From Clostridium sp. BJN0013 (lineage in GTDB: Bacteria; Bacillota; Clostridia; Clostridiales; Clostridiaceae), in the NCBI RefSeq assembly GCF_040939125.1, contig NZ_CP162495.1, forward strand, positions 4,030,001 through 4,094,000: a stretch of 64,000 nt of DNA, read 5' to 3'. Both the position numbers and the translations under genes were made by a program. Below are positions 55,974 through 64,000 of this stretch, piece by piece; the stretch's first letter is position 1; every line of letters begins with the position of its first letter. Below the pieces are notes generated by a model. The model saw nothing but the letters and a program-made list of their open reading frames with translations, ran no database searches and was not told where the DNA came from.

Positions 55974-56822
55974 TTATTCCTCCTTTAAAATTTTTACTGA
56001 TGAATAAGGAATTTTAATATTCTCTTGTTTTAAGACTTCCCATATTTCTTTTCTAAGTTTCATTTCCATATCCCATTGTGTCATTGTCTTTGTCTTACCA
56101 GCTATTCTAATAGTCACTCTATCATCTTTAATATTCGTTATACCCTGAACAGTTGGTCCTTCTACAATAACAGAATTTTCACTTTTAAACCTTTCACATA
56201 ATTCTGACATTATGCTCATAACTCTATTTATATTTTCATCATAAGCAATATCTGTATCTATAATAATCCTAGCATTTCCTTTAGAATGATTAGTGATTTG
56301 GGTTATAAGACCATTTGGTATTATATGTAAATCGCCATTAAAATCTCTTATTTTGGTAATTCTTAATTCTATGCTTTCTACGATACCACCTTTATCATCT
56401 ATATTTATGTAATCACCTACTGCAAATTGACCTTCAAATAATATAAAAAAACCATTTATCATATCTTTTATAATACTCTGTGCTCCAAGTCCAAGTGCTA
56501 CTCCACCTATACCTGCAAAAGTCAGACCAGTTATACCTATTTTAGGCGATATTACTGTAATTATACTAAATATTCCAAAAAAATATACTCCATATTTTAA
56601 TACACTTCTTAAAATAGCTCCTATGGTTTTAGCCTTTTTATCATCCAATGAAATTCTGAAATTTTTTTGTTTTGAAACATATTTATTTATTATTTTATTT
56701 CCAAGTTTAATGACAAGATACATAATAATCAATATTATTACTATTTTTAAGACTATCTTTCCAAAATTATATATACCTTCCTTAGGTATTTTTTTATATA
56801 TTTCGATTACATTTTCCTTCAT
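55974..56822 (-). CDS. MscS-family mechanosensitive channel
   Basis: A 282-aa membrane protein with three N-terminal hydrophobic segments. The pore-lining third helix is GITGLTFAGIGGVALGLGAQSIIKDMINGFFILFE at about 105-140 (quoted as a whole only by its ends GITGLT and FILFE), followed by the beta domain GQFAVGDYINIDDKGGIVESI. It opens on hypo-osmotic shock. YkuT-like small MscS. Confidence 0.92.
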   Translation of the reverse strand: MKENVIEIYKKIPKEGIYNFGKIVLKIVIILIIMYLVIKLGNKIINKYVSKQKNFRISLDDKKAKTIGAILRSVLKYGVYFFGIFSIITVISPKIGITGLTFAGIGGVALGLGAQSIIKDMINGFFILFEGQFAVGDYINIDDKGGIVESIELRITKIRDFNGDLHIIPNGLITQITNHSKGNARIIIDTDIAYDENINRVMSIMSELCERFKSENSVIVEGPTVQGITNIKDDRVTIRIAGKTKTMTQWDMEMKLRKEIWEVLKQENIKIPYSSVKILKEE

Positions 56823-57199
56823 AATTCAACCTCCCATTTTAAAAATTACAAATAAACCTAAATTATCTATAATTCTATCATCCCTCAGTTTATACTAAAA
56901 TCTATTATATTTGATTAAATACTTTTTATCCTTCCTTGCTCATGTAAAATTTTACTATAATAAGTATATACAACAACTCTATATTATTTTATAATTATTA
57001 TACATAATTATTTTAATATATAAATTTCATCTAAAATTCATATATTAAAAAATTTAAAATCTATTATATAATTATATAACAAATATGCTTTATTTTTAAT
57101 AATATATCTATTACTATTATGTAAATTAAAAATATATCCTAGTATAATTATTAATAATTAAAATAATAGTAAAAGATTTAAAGGAGTTGATATATACTC
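56823..57199. other. 377-bp divergent intergenic region
   Basis: Very AT-rich with no open frame, tRNA or strong hairpin. It must carry the promoters of the mscS-DUF951 operon (minus) and the permease gene (plus). AAAGGAGTTGAT before 57200 is the only clear site. Confidence 0.5.
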
Positions 57200-58255
57200 A
57201 TGAGTGATTTAATAAATAAAATTGATAAAATCAGTATATTTTTTATAATTTATACTATACTTTTTTTAGCATTTTTTAATACTCTTGATTACACTTTACC
57301 CTTTGTTTTAGCCTTCCTATGTGCATTAATACTTAAAAAACCTACAATTTTTATTTCACAAAAACTAAAAATTAAAACTGGAATTGCCTCTTTAATTACA
57401 ACTATAATATTTTTTACAATAATAATAACTTTACTGGTCCTAGGAATAACTACAATAAGTCAAGAAGCTATACAACTTGGAAAGAACACCCAAATGTATA
57501 TTTCTAAAAATTCCACTGATATATATAATTCATTTTATAAACTGCAAAAGTACTATAATAATTTAGATCCTTATATAATAAATACTTTAGAAAAAAACTT
57601 TGCAAATTTTGTTACTAAAACCTCAAATATAGTAGTAGATCTCTCTGGCAAGTTAGTGTCTTATATAATAAATTTAGTAGCTACAATACCTTATATATTA
57701 ATGGTAATACTTTTTACTTTATTAACTACATATTTTTTTACAAAAGATATGAGTTCCTCTAAGATAAATATGCAAAATTTATTACCAAATGATAAAACAG
57801 ATAAATTATTAAAAATATATTCCGAAAGCAAAAAAATGTTAGGTAATTATTTACTTTCCTATATGGTTATAATTTTATTTACATTTTTAGAAACACTAAT
57901 AGTATTTTTAATTTTCAAGGTTAAATATGCTGTAATACTTAGTATAATATGTGCCATAGCAGATTTACTTCCTATTATAGGAATTGGAGCTATATATATA
58001 CCTCTTGCTTTTATTTACTTAATAGTATTCAAAAATTATGTTACATTTATTGGATTATTTATATGTTATATATTAGTTTCTATCATAAGACAAATTATTG
58101 AACCTAAAATAGTTTCATCTTCTCTGGGGATACATCCAGTAGCAGTTCTTGCAGCATTATTTATAGGGTTAAAATCAAATGGAATATCAGGAATGATATT
58201 TTGTATATTTTTAGTAGTATTTTTTAATATATTTAAAAAATTAGACATGTTTTAA
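57200..58255 (+). CDS. AI-2E/YtvI-family permease
   Basis: A 351-aa integral membrane protein with about seven helices and a cytoplasmic central region. The C-terminal IIRQIIEPKIVSSSLGIHPV then AVLAALFIGLKSNGISGMIF is the AI-2E transporter family signature. The YtvI group is sporulation-associated in Bacillus, and the next gene yyaC is a spore protein, which fits. The substrate is unknown. Confidence 0.87.
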   Translation: MSDLINKIDKISIFFIIYTILFLAFFNTLDYTLPFVLAFLCALILKKPTIFISQKLKIKTGIASLITTIIFFTIIITLLVLGITTISQEAIQLGKNTQMYISKNSTDIYNSFYKLQKYYNNLDPYIINTLEKNFANFVTKTSNIVVDLSGKLVSYIINLVATIPYILMVILFTLLTTYFFTKDMSSSKINMQNLLPNDKTDKLLKIYSESKKMLGNYLLSYMVIILFTFLETLIVFLIFKVKYAVILSIICAIADLLPIIGIGAIYIPLAFIYLIVFKNYVTFIGLFICYILVSIIRQIIEPKIVSSSLGIHPVAVLAALFIGLKSNGISGMIFCIFLVVFFNIFKKLDMF

Positions 58256-58286
58256 ATTTTTATAATAAAATATATAAATTCAAGGT

Positions 58287-58334
58287 ATAAAAAACCTCTA
58301 TATGGTAAAGATTCTAATATAGGAGGTTTTTTAT
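58287..58334 (+). promoter_or_regulatory. Hairpin that buries the yyaC ribosome binding site
   Basis: ATAAAAAACCTC-TATAT (58287-58303) pairs with ATATAGGAGGTTTTTTAT (58317-58334) with one bulged G. The right arm contains AGGAGG and the first two bases of the yyaC start codon, and ends in a T run, so it also looks like the terminator of the permease gene. Confidence 0.7.
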
Positions 58335-58920
58335 GATTAAAAAATTAATAATAGATCCTACAGCTAAAAATTCAATATATACCTTAAGAGATACTATTAG
58401 TAATGAAATATTTCCTATGGTCAAATCTAAAAGAACTATAGTAATACTATGTATAGGGACAGACAGATCTACTGGAGATAGTTTAGGGCCTATAGTAGGA
58501 GATAAATTAAAATTTCTAGTAAGAAATAGGGTTGCATTATATGGAAATTTACAATATCCAGTACATGCTAAAAATATTTCTGATGTAATGAATGAAATAA
58601 ATTCTAAATATAATAATCCATTTACAATAGCAATTGACGCTTGCTTAGGTAATATTCAAAATGTAGGTAAAATAATACTAGAATCCAAACCTCTTCATCC
58701 TGGATCCGCTATGAATAAATCACTTCCTGAAGTAGGGGATTTAAGTATAACAGGTATTGTAAATATATGTGGTGCAATGGAATTTATGGTTTTACAAAAC
58801 ACACGATTATTTACTGTTATGCAATTAGCTGATACAATTTCTAAAGGTGTATATCATTCTATATTAAAAACTATAGGTGGAAAAAGTAATACTACTTTTC
58901 TTCAAAATATAGAGGCTTAA
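58333..58920 (+). CDS. yyaC: YyaC-family spore protease-related protein (DUF1256)
   Basis: A 195-aa protein: VILCIGTDRSTGDSLGPIVG near residue 36, TIAIDACLGNIQNVGKIILE near 95, and GLSITGIVNICG-like DLSITGIVNICGAMEF near 145. This is the YyaC family, related to germination protease Gpr and conserved in spore formers; in Bacillus yyaC lies near parA-parB as here. Activity is unproven. Confidence 0.92.
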   Translation: MIKKLIIDPTAKNSIYTLRDTISNEIFPMVKSKRTIVILCIGTDRSTGDSLGPIVGDKLKFLVRNRVALYGNLQYPVHAKNISDVMNEINSKYNNPFTIAIDACLGNIQNVGKIILESKPLHPGSAMNKSLPEVGDLSITGIVNICGAMEFMVLQNTRLFTVMQLADTISKGVYHSILKTIGGKSNTTFLQNIEA

Positions 58921-59037
58921 TACCAATATATTTTTTAATTAATATAGAACATTCCATTCACTACAATATCTTTTAAAAATCTATATATTATTTACCAATG
59001 AAATTATCTGTTTGGAATAAACTTTTAGGACAACCAT

Positions 59038-59079
59038 AAAAAACTCCTTAGATTTAGAATTATTTCAAAGGAGTTTTTT
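59038..59079. terminator. Bidirectional terminator between yyaC and DUF4446
   Basis: AAAAAACTCCTT (59038-59049) pairs with AAGGAGTTTTTT (59068-59079), with A and T runs on either side, between converging genes. Confidence 0.82.
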
Positions 59080-59091
59080 ATTAAATTAACA

Positions 59092-59595
59092 CTATATTCT
59101 CTTATTTATACAATCTTCTAAAACCTGTTGTTCCTCTTGAGACAGACCATATCTTGATAAACCACTATCTATAGGTTTAGCATAAGTAGTACTTTCATCT
59201 CTTCCATATATTCCTGTAATTATTACTCCGTCATTTTTTTCATCTAGCAAAGCGATTGAAAAACTCAAATCACTTCCTACATCTTCAAAAGCTCTATATC
59301 TTATAACAGATATTTTTTGAATACAACAACTTACTTTAGAATTTAATTCATTATAAAGATTTTTAATGTCCTTACATTGATTTTTTACATTATCTATGCT
59401 ATCTAGATATCCAATAATAAATTCCTCTAAATTTTTATTATTGGATCCTCTCATGAATTTTCTATATCTTTTTTCCAACCTATTTAGAGATTTTAAAATT
59501 ACTAAATTCATAATAAATAATATTATTATCATTATAATTAATCCAATTATAATATATATCTGTAATCCATTTATTGAGTTAATAACATTTTGCAT
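59092..59595 (-). CDS. DUF4446 membrane-anchored protein
   Basis: A 167-aa protein with an N-terminal transmembrane helix (IYIIIGLIIMIIILFIMNLV), a coiled-coil stretch (KSLNRLEKRYRKFMRG), and a C-terminal domain with IRYRAFEDVGSDLSFSIALLD and GVIITGIYGRDESTTYAKPI. This is the DUF4446 family found next to parB in Firmicutes. The function is unknown. Confidence 0.9.
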   Translation of the reverse strand: MQNVINSINGLQIYIIIGLIIMIIILFIMNLVILKSLNRLEKRYRKFMRGSNNKNLEEFIIGYLDSIDNVKNQCKDIKNLYNELNSKVSCCIQKISVIRYRAFEDVGSDLSFSIALLDEKNDGVIITGIYGRDESTTYAKPIDSGLSRYGLSQEEQQVLEDCINKRI

Positions 59596-59675
59596 ATTTT
59601 TCTCCTTTCATAAAGAAAACTTCTAACATCATTAGAAGTTGTTACCATTTAAAAGTATATATCCATTAAATGATA

Positions 59676-59821
59676 ATCAAGTAATTTTTAGATTCAAATG
59701 GAGTTTGCCATAAGAAATACTTTTCTCCATCTCAATCTTAAAAGAACTTATCCAGTGGCATACCATTATCCATGCTTTTAAGAAGCTAGGTTGATTAGCT
59801 AATTACCGCCTTTGGATAAAT
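59676..59821 (+). repeat. Dispersed structured repeat, copy D
   Basis: Begins ATCAAGTAATTTTTAGATTC; the hairpin GGAGTTTGCC/TCTCCATCTCAAT is partly eroded; AAGAACTTATCC and the end TTTGGATAAAT are intact. It lies between the DUF4446 gene and parB. Confidence 0.78.
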
Positions 59822-59878
59822 TATAATTCAATAACACATCATTTATTTAATAACATGCTCATTATATATGAAAGAATT

Positions 59879-59918
59879 TTTATTTAGAAATGTTTCACAT
59901 GAAACATTTCTAAATAAA
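59879..59918. promoter_or_regulatory. parS centromere site within a 40-bp palindrome downstream of parB
   Basis: TGTTTCACATGAAACA (59891-59906) differs from the ParB consensus (TGTTNCACGTGAAACA) at one or two positions. It is embedded in a near-perfect palindrome (59879-59918; arms TTTATTTAGAAATG and its complement) directly after the parB stop. On the minus strand it may also act as the parB terminator. Confidence 0.85.
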
Positions 59919-60779
59919 TTAAATTTGTAATATATCTAATATTCTCTGCAAATCCTCCTGAGAATAATATTCTATTTCTATTTTCCCTTTATTTTTTTTA
60001 TCCATTAATGAAACTTTCGTACCAAATAAGTTTTCTAATTTGTCTTTTATATCTAAGTAATAAACATTTTGTTCTTTACTCCTATTTTGTTGTGGTTCTT
60101 TATGCGAATTAAAATTTCTAATAAGTTTTTCTATATCTCTAACAGTAAGATTTTTCTCTATAATAGTTTGAGCTAATTTATATTGTAAATCACCACTTTC
60201 TAAACTTAAAAGTGCTCTTCCATGTCCCTCAGTAATAATTCCATCTATAAGATAATCTTGAACTCTATCATCTAAATTTAAAAGTCTCATACAATTAGTA
60301 ATTGTAGTTCTAGATTTTCCTATTTTATTACTCAATTCTTCTTGAGTTAAATTCAAATCAGTAACCAATTTTTTATAGGCTAGTGCTTCCTCTATAGGAT
60401 TTAAATCCTGCCTTTGTATATTTTCTATTAAAGAAACTTCTAAGATTTCACTATCAGATAAATTCATTATAATTGCAGGTATTTCTTTTATATTAGCTAA
60501 TTTAGCAGCTCTCCATCTTCTCTCCCCTACAATTATACTATATGTATTATCTTCAATTTCATTAACCACAATAGGTTGTATTATACCGTGTTCCTTTATT
60601 GATTGAGAAAGCTCTAGTATCTTATCTTTATCAAACTTTTTTCTAGGCTGACTTTTATTTGCAACTATTAAATCAATATTAACATATTTAATATCTTTTT
60701 GACTTTCTTCTCCAATCTCTAAAGTATTCTCAGGTATTAATGCTCTAAGCCCTTTTCCTAATCCATATTTTTTATTCAA
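59919..60779 (-). CDS. parB: Chromosome partitioning protein ParB / Spo0J
   Basis: A 286-aa CTP-dependent DNA clamp that loads at parS and spreads. The N-terminal CTPase motif is YSIIVGERRWRAAKLANIKE near residue 78-95, preceded by SQPRKKFD; the HTH is LTQEELSNKIGKSRTTITNCMRLL near 150, and the C-terminal dimer domain ends the protein. It overlaps a parS-bearing palindrome at its 3' end and lies 7 bp downstream of parA. Confidence 0.95.
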   Translation of the reverse strand: MNKKYGLGKGLRALIPENTLEIGEESQKDIKYVNIDLIVANKSQPRKKFDKDKILELSQSIKEHGIIQPIVVNEIEDNTYSIIVGERRWRAAKLANIKEIPAIIMNLSDSEILEVSLIENIQRQDLNPIEEALAYKKLVTDLNLTQEELSNKIGKSRTTITNCMRLLNLDDRVQDYLIDGIITEGHGRALLSLESGDLQYKLAQTIIEKNLTVRDIEKLIRNFNSHKEPQQNRSKEQNVYYLDIKDKLENLFGTKVSLMDKKNKGKIEIEYYSQEDLQRILDILQI

Positions 60780-60786
60780 ATCACAT

Positions 60787-61512
60787 TCACTCCTTTTGCT
60801 TATGCAAAAATTCTTTAGTCAATCCCTCATAAGCTTCCGCACCTTTGCACTTATCATCATAAAGCACTATAGGTAATCCAAAACTAGGAGCTTCTGCTAA
60901 TCTTATATTTCTAGGTATAGTAGTCTCATAAACTTTATCTTTAAAATACTTCTTCACCTCTAAAACAACCTGATTTGATAAATTAGTTCTGGTATCACAC
61001 ATACTCATAACTACTCCCTCAATTTTTAAATTCGAATTCAGTGACTCCTTAACTAGTTTAACTGTATTTATTAATTGTCCTACACCTTCTAAAGCATAAA
61101 ACTCACATTGAATTGGAATAAGTACACTATTTGATGCAGTAAGTGCATTTATAATTAATAGTCCTAAAGACGGTGGACAATCTATAAATATAAAATCAAA
61201 ATCCTGTTCCAAATTTTTCAACTTGTTTTTTAATACCTTTTCTCTGTTTTTTTTACTTATTAATTCTATTTCACATCCAGCCAATTCCATTATTGAAGGA
61301 ATTATATAGAAATTCTCTATGAGCTCACAAGGAATTATTGCTTCATTTATGTTAACTCTTGATGTCAATACATCATATATTGAAATTTCTATATTTCTCT
61401 TATCAAAACCTAATCCACTGGTAGTATTACCCTGAGGATCAATATCTATATTTAATATTTTATATCCTTGCATAGCTAAGTACGCACTTAAATTAATACA
61501 AGTAGTAGTTTT
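60787..61512 (-). CDS. parA: Chromosome partitioning ATPase ParA / Soj, exon 2
   Basis: Together with exon 1 (63779-63820) this gives a 255-aa ParA. Exon 2 begins with AAA ACT ACT ACT (Lys-Thr-Thr-Thr), the second half of the Walker A P-loop, and continues CINLSAYLAMQGYKILNIDI, then DPQGNTTSGLGFD and FIFIDCPPSLGLL. The group II intron 61513-63778 sits between G and K of the P-loop. A frame starting at an internal ATG (61473) would lack the nucleotide site. Function requires intron splicing. Confidence 0.93.
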   Translation of the reverse strand, partial: KTTTCINLSAYLAMQGYKILNIDIDPQGNTTSGLGFDKRNIEISIYDVLTSRVNINEAIIPCELIENFYIIPSIMELAGCEIELISKKNREKVLKNKLKNLEQDFDFIFIDCPPSLGLLIINALTASNSVLIPIQCEFYALEGVGQLINTVKLVKESLNSNLKIEGVVMSMCDTRTNLSNQVVLEVKKYFKDKVYETTIPRNIRLAEAPSFGLPIVLYDDKCKGAEAYEGLTKEFLHKQKE

Positions 61513-61641
61513 GTAGGGTAGGAACCCAACGTCTTACTATAACTAAATTATAGCAGATTTTTGTGAACCCCCCTCCGAACCGAACGTACACCTTTTAATG
61601 TATTCGGCTCTCCAGTTATTTATATTAAAAGATAAATCTAT

Positions 61642-61792
61642 ATAAAGTGACTTTTAAATTCAAGTGAAGTTTACTATGAAAAATGTTTTTCTCTATCTGA
61701 ACCTTAGAAGAATGTATTTATGAATATATCATTGCTTATTCCCTAACTTTAAATAAATTGAAGATGTTGACAATGGTAGCTTTGAGATAAAT
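61642..61792 (+). repeat. Dispersed structured repeat, copy E, inside the group II intron
   Basis: Matches the family from AAATTCAAGTGAAGTTTAC through CTATCTGAACCTTAGAAGAA to GAGATAAATAC. It is the most diverged copy and lies in the plus orientation, opposite the intron strand, between the maturase stop and domain V. Confidence 0.65.
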
Positions 61793-61838
61793 ACATTATT
61801 AATTTAACGGCTAGATATTAGCAACTATTATATTTAGA

Positions 61839-63230
61839 TTATTTCCAAATTATATCATTAACATTAATAAGAGGTTCATTTTTCTTTTTTAAAGGCTCAT
61901 TAAAATAAATTATACTTTCTATTCCACTTTTTGTAGCATATTTAATTCCTATAGTCTTTTTTAGTGTGTTTCTATTTTCTCCTTTAGATTCTATCCCATA
62001 TTTATTTATAACCTGTTTAACTGATATTTGTTCTTTTCTTGCCAGGGTTTTTATCAAACTCAAATAATGATAAAATTTAAATTTTCTAATCTTTACATTG
62101 ACATCTGTAGCTAAACAGTAATAATTGTATAACTCCACAATTTCTCTATTATAGAGAGAAATTATTTCAAATACAGACAAGTTAATTCTAGAATTATTAT
62201 GTATTGGTTTTCCACTTAAAATAAAAGGTCTAATTCTTTCTCTTATTACTGCAGCAGGTATTAATAATTGTAATGTTTCCTTATCTTTTTTTTCTTTAAA
62301 TTTAAAAGACTTATTCTTTTTAAAATTACCCTTCGATTTAGCTATTTCATAGCCTAAAAAGTTTACTCTCTGTTTATCTAAATTAATCATAAAAATTTCT
62401 TTTTCTGTAGTTTCTATCTTTAATTTCTCTTTTAAAAAAACATTTATATTTTTTATTATATATTCAGCTAAATCTTTAGTTTCAAAAATAAAAATAATAA
62501 AATTATCTAAATATCGTATATATTTTGCTTGTCCAAATTTTTTATCCATATATCTATCAAATTTATCTAAATATATGTTAATTATCATATTAGCTAAACT
62601 TTCTCTTTGTGGTATCCCTGACCATGTATCACAGGCTCTTTTCTTATTCATATATCCTGCCATAAGAAACTTATTGATAAGATTTATAAAACGTCCATCA
62701 GATATTTTTTCACTTAATAACTTCATAACAAAATCATAATTTATATTATAAAAATAACTTTCTACACTACCCTTAATAACCCAATTAGCACCATTACAAG
62801 TAGTTTTTATCTGACAAAGAGCAGTATAACAATTTTTATTTGACACAAATCCATGAGAATTAACACTAAAATTCACACCATATATAGATTGAAGAATTTC
62901 CACAATTATTTGTTGTATTAGATCATCATATAGATTTGTTATTTGTAAATATTTTTTATCCTGCTCATCTAATTTTTCCAATGGCTTTGGACAATAACTC
63001 TCATCTTTTAATTTTTCAATTACTTTATGAATATCTTCAATGCTAAATCTATGTACTTTTTTTGCAATAACAGTATCCCGCATATTTTGACCTCTAGAAT
63101 ACATTTTGGAATATGCCTTTAAATAGAAATCTATATTGAATAAATACCTATATATCCTTTGAAATTTATAATTTGGATTCTTATTAGATTTATCTTCCAA
63201 TATTGCCAATATTAATTCAGCTTTTTGCAT
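61839..63230 (-). CDS. Group II intron maturase with degenerate reverse transcriptase
   Basis: A 463-aa LtrA-type intron protein. The RT fingers and palm follow the family (HGFVSNKNCYTALCQI, INYDFVMKLLSEKIS, INLINKFLMAGYM, VNFLGYEIAKSKGN). Three hallmark motifs are altered: GDI with its first catalytic Asp is GSV (154-156), PQGG is PQRE (207-210), and YADD is YLDN (240-243). The maturase domain X is present (RERIRPFILSG, EIISLYNREIVELYNYYCLA). There is no C-terminal HNH endonuclease. It can plausibly aid splicing but not reverse transcription. Confidence 0.9.
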   Translation of the reverse strand: MQKAELILAILEDKSNKNPNYKFQRIYRYLFNIDFYLKAYSKMYSRGQNMRDTVIAKKVHRFSIEDIHKVIEKLKDESYCPKPLEKLDEQDKKYLQITNLYDDLIQQIIVEILQSIYGVNFSVNSHGFVSNKNCYTALCQIKTTCNGANWVIKGSVESYFYNINYDFVMKLLSEKISDGRFINLINKFLMAGYMNKKRACDTWSGIPQRESLANMIINIYLDKFDRYMDKKFGQAKYIRYLDNFIIFIFETKDLAEYIIKNINVFLKEKLKIETTEKEIFMINLDKQRVNFLGYEIAKSKGNFKKNKSFKFKEKKDKETLQLLIPAAVIRERIRPFILSGKPIHNNSRINLSVFEIISLYNREIVELYNYYCLATDVNVKIRKFKFYHYLSLIKTLARKEQISVKQVINKYGIESKGENRNTLKKTIGIKYATKSGIESIIYFNEPLKKKNEPLINVNDIIWK

Positions 63231-63778
63231 TTCGCATACCTCCTTAATTAGACAATAAAAATAACCTACCTTCCTTCGCCATGTAATAGGCTTTCCCTAT
63301 CCCGGACTACTATGAAGGTTCCGTAGTCATAATGGATATTCAGAATTTTTTAATTCATAGTCCATAAGACATTCCATCTTAGACTATCTCCGTTTAGATT
63401 AATAAAAGCGATAATATGACTTAGGTCTTCCGTTCGTTTCTTGTACATTCTATACAGAATGCTGGGAATATTTACAACATTAATAAAACATAGGTAAAAT
63501 TTTACTTTCAAATATTCCATTTACGTATTCAAATGGTTTTCGTAAACCTCGGCAGTTAGAGCTAAGAAACTAGAATTCAAGCAATACAGCCTTGACCTTA
63601 TCATATCCTAACCTCGCATATCAGCATCTTAACCATTTTTAGAAACTATATGCTTTAATAAACATGCTATTGTCCCCTTTATGTTTCCACTCTTAGGTAA
63701 GTCTATTGGTTAACAAGGTATCGTTGTAACCTTGACTGTATTTAAACAGCGTTCTTTTATAATCCTCTACGGACGCAC

Positions 63779-63820
63779 ACCTACCCCGCCTTTTTGATTA
63801 AATATGGATATTATTTTCAT
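63779..63820 (-). CDS. parA: ParA / Soj exon 1
   Basis: 14 codons, MKIISIFNQKGGVG, ending with GGT immediately before the intron. The ATG (63818-63820) follows AGAAAGGAGGAACTTAA. This supplies the deviant Walker A start KGGVG that continues as KTTT in exon 2. Confidence 0.93.
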
Positions 63821-64000
63821 TTAAGTTCCTCCTTTCTAAGTTTTCTATTTTCTTATTTTTAATTATATATTTTTATTTATGATAATAAAAGAGTTTTTAC
63901 CATAAATTCTTTTATTTATAACAAAATACATGTAAAAATCATTCTTCTTAAATTGTAGAGATGCTTTTCATAAATTTAAAAATTTAACATATAATATTAT

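Larger units (their letters stand above)
61513..63778 (-). mobile_element. Group II intron in parA
   Basis: The 5' end on the minus strand is GTGCGTCCG (63778 downward), matching the GUGYG consensus. The 3' end is CTACCCTAC just before exon 2 (AY consensus). Domain V is recognisable at about 61563-61608 (GAGCCGAATACATT ... CGGTTCGGAGGGGGG) with domain VI after it. The 5' domains I-III lie at about 63231-63778. The 2266-bp intron carries one open reading frame and repeat copy E. Confidence 0.92.

Noticed and set aside
60787..61473. ParA starting at the internal ATG 61473
   Set aside because: This would lack the whole P-loop; the exon structure with the intron explains the missing start.
9490..61792. 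Considered whether the five repeats are CRISPR repeats
   Set aside because: They are isolated, about 150 bp long and on both strands, with no spacers between copies.

Overview
The window is AT-rich, with long low-GC intergenic stretches and strong AGGAGG-type ribosome binding sites. Its gene set (FabK-type fatty acid synthesis with a FabT repressor, YyaC, DUF951, MazG-like, YybS/GdpP, LonC, ParA/ParB) points to a spore-forming cluster I Clostridium. The block rpsF-ssb-rpsR-mazG-like-yybS-gdpP-rplI-lonC-dnaB together with parA-parB normally lies close to oriC, so the right third is origin-proximal chromosome. I cannot prove the species; the layout is compatible with the C. kluyveri / C. ljungdahlii neighbourhood.

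Layout. (1) 1-5970, minus strand: a type II fatty-acid operon (second fabK-like gene, fabT, fabH, acpP, fabK, fabD, fabG, fabF running off the edge) with a sigma-A promoter and two tandem palindromic operators of the FabT type. (2) 6106-8077: a DnaD-type primosome protein and a DnaC/DnaI-like helicase loader. (3) 8115-8786: seven tRNA genes on the minus strand (Thr, then Asp-Val-Glu twice) with a clear promoter and terminator. (4) 8993-22055: housekeeping genes (CoA-binding protein, two flavoproteins, acyl-ACP thioesterase, purA, M18 aminopeptidase, citrate synthase, EcsC, DksA-like, GNAT) and a leucine T-box leader in front of a leuA that has lost its N-terminal third.

(5) About 22.4-47.1 kb is a decayed accessory region. 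It holds two broken tyrosine integrases, a truncated serine recombinase near a tRNA-Thr(CGU), remnants of a heavy-metal P-type ATPase, an SDR gene, a methyltransferase, YjdF and a bcrB-uppP fusion. It also holds intact IS4-like and IS110 transposases, IS21, ISLre2 and IS110 fragments, a DHA2 efflux pump with a MarR regulator, a pair of exporter-type ABC proteins (the first frameshifted), and a three-gene cassette (DUF2188, HAD phosphatase, unknown protein) whose last gene is split by an IS with a 10-bp target duplication. An Hsp20 gene with a CtsR-type operator sits at its right end.

(6) 47.4-64 kb returns to conserved chromosome: dnaB, lonC, rplI, gdpP, yybS, mazG-like, rpsR, ssb, rpsF, DUF951, mscS, a YtvI-like permease, yyaC, DUF4446, parB and parA. 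parA is interrupted exactly between the G and K codons of its Walker A motif by a group II intron whose encoded reverse transcriptase has lost its catalytic motifs.

A family of about 145-150-bp structured repeats recurs five times (9.5, 19.9, 26.4, 59.7 and 61.7 kb). One copy sits inside the T-box leader and one inside the group II intron. This repeat family, the intron in the parA P-loop, and the interrupted HAD/DUF2188 cassette are the most interesting items.
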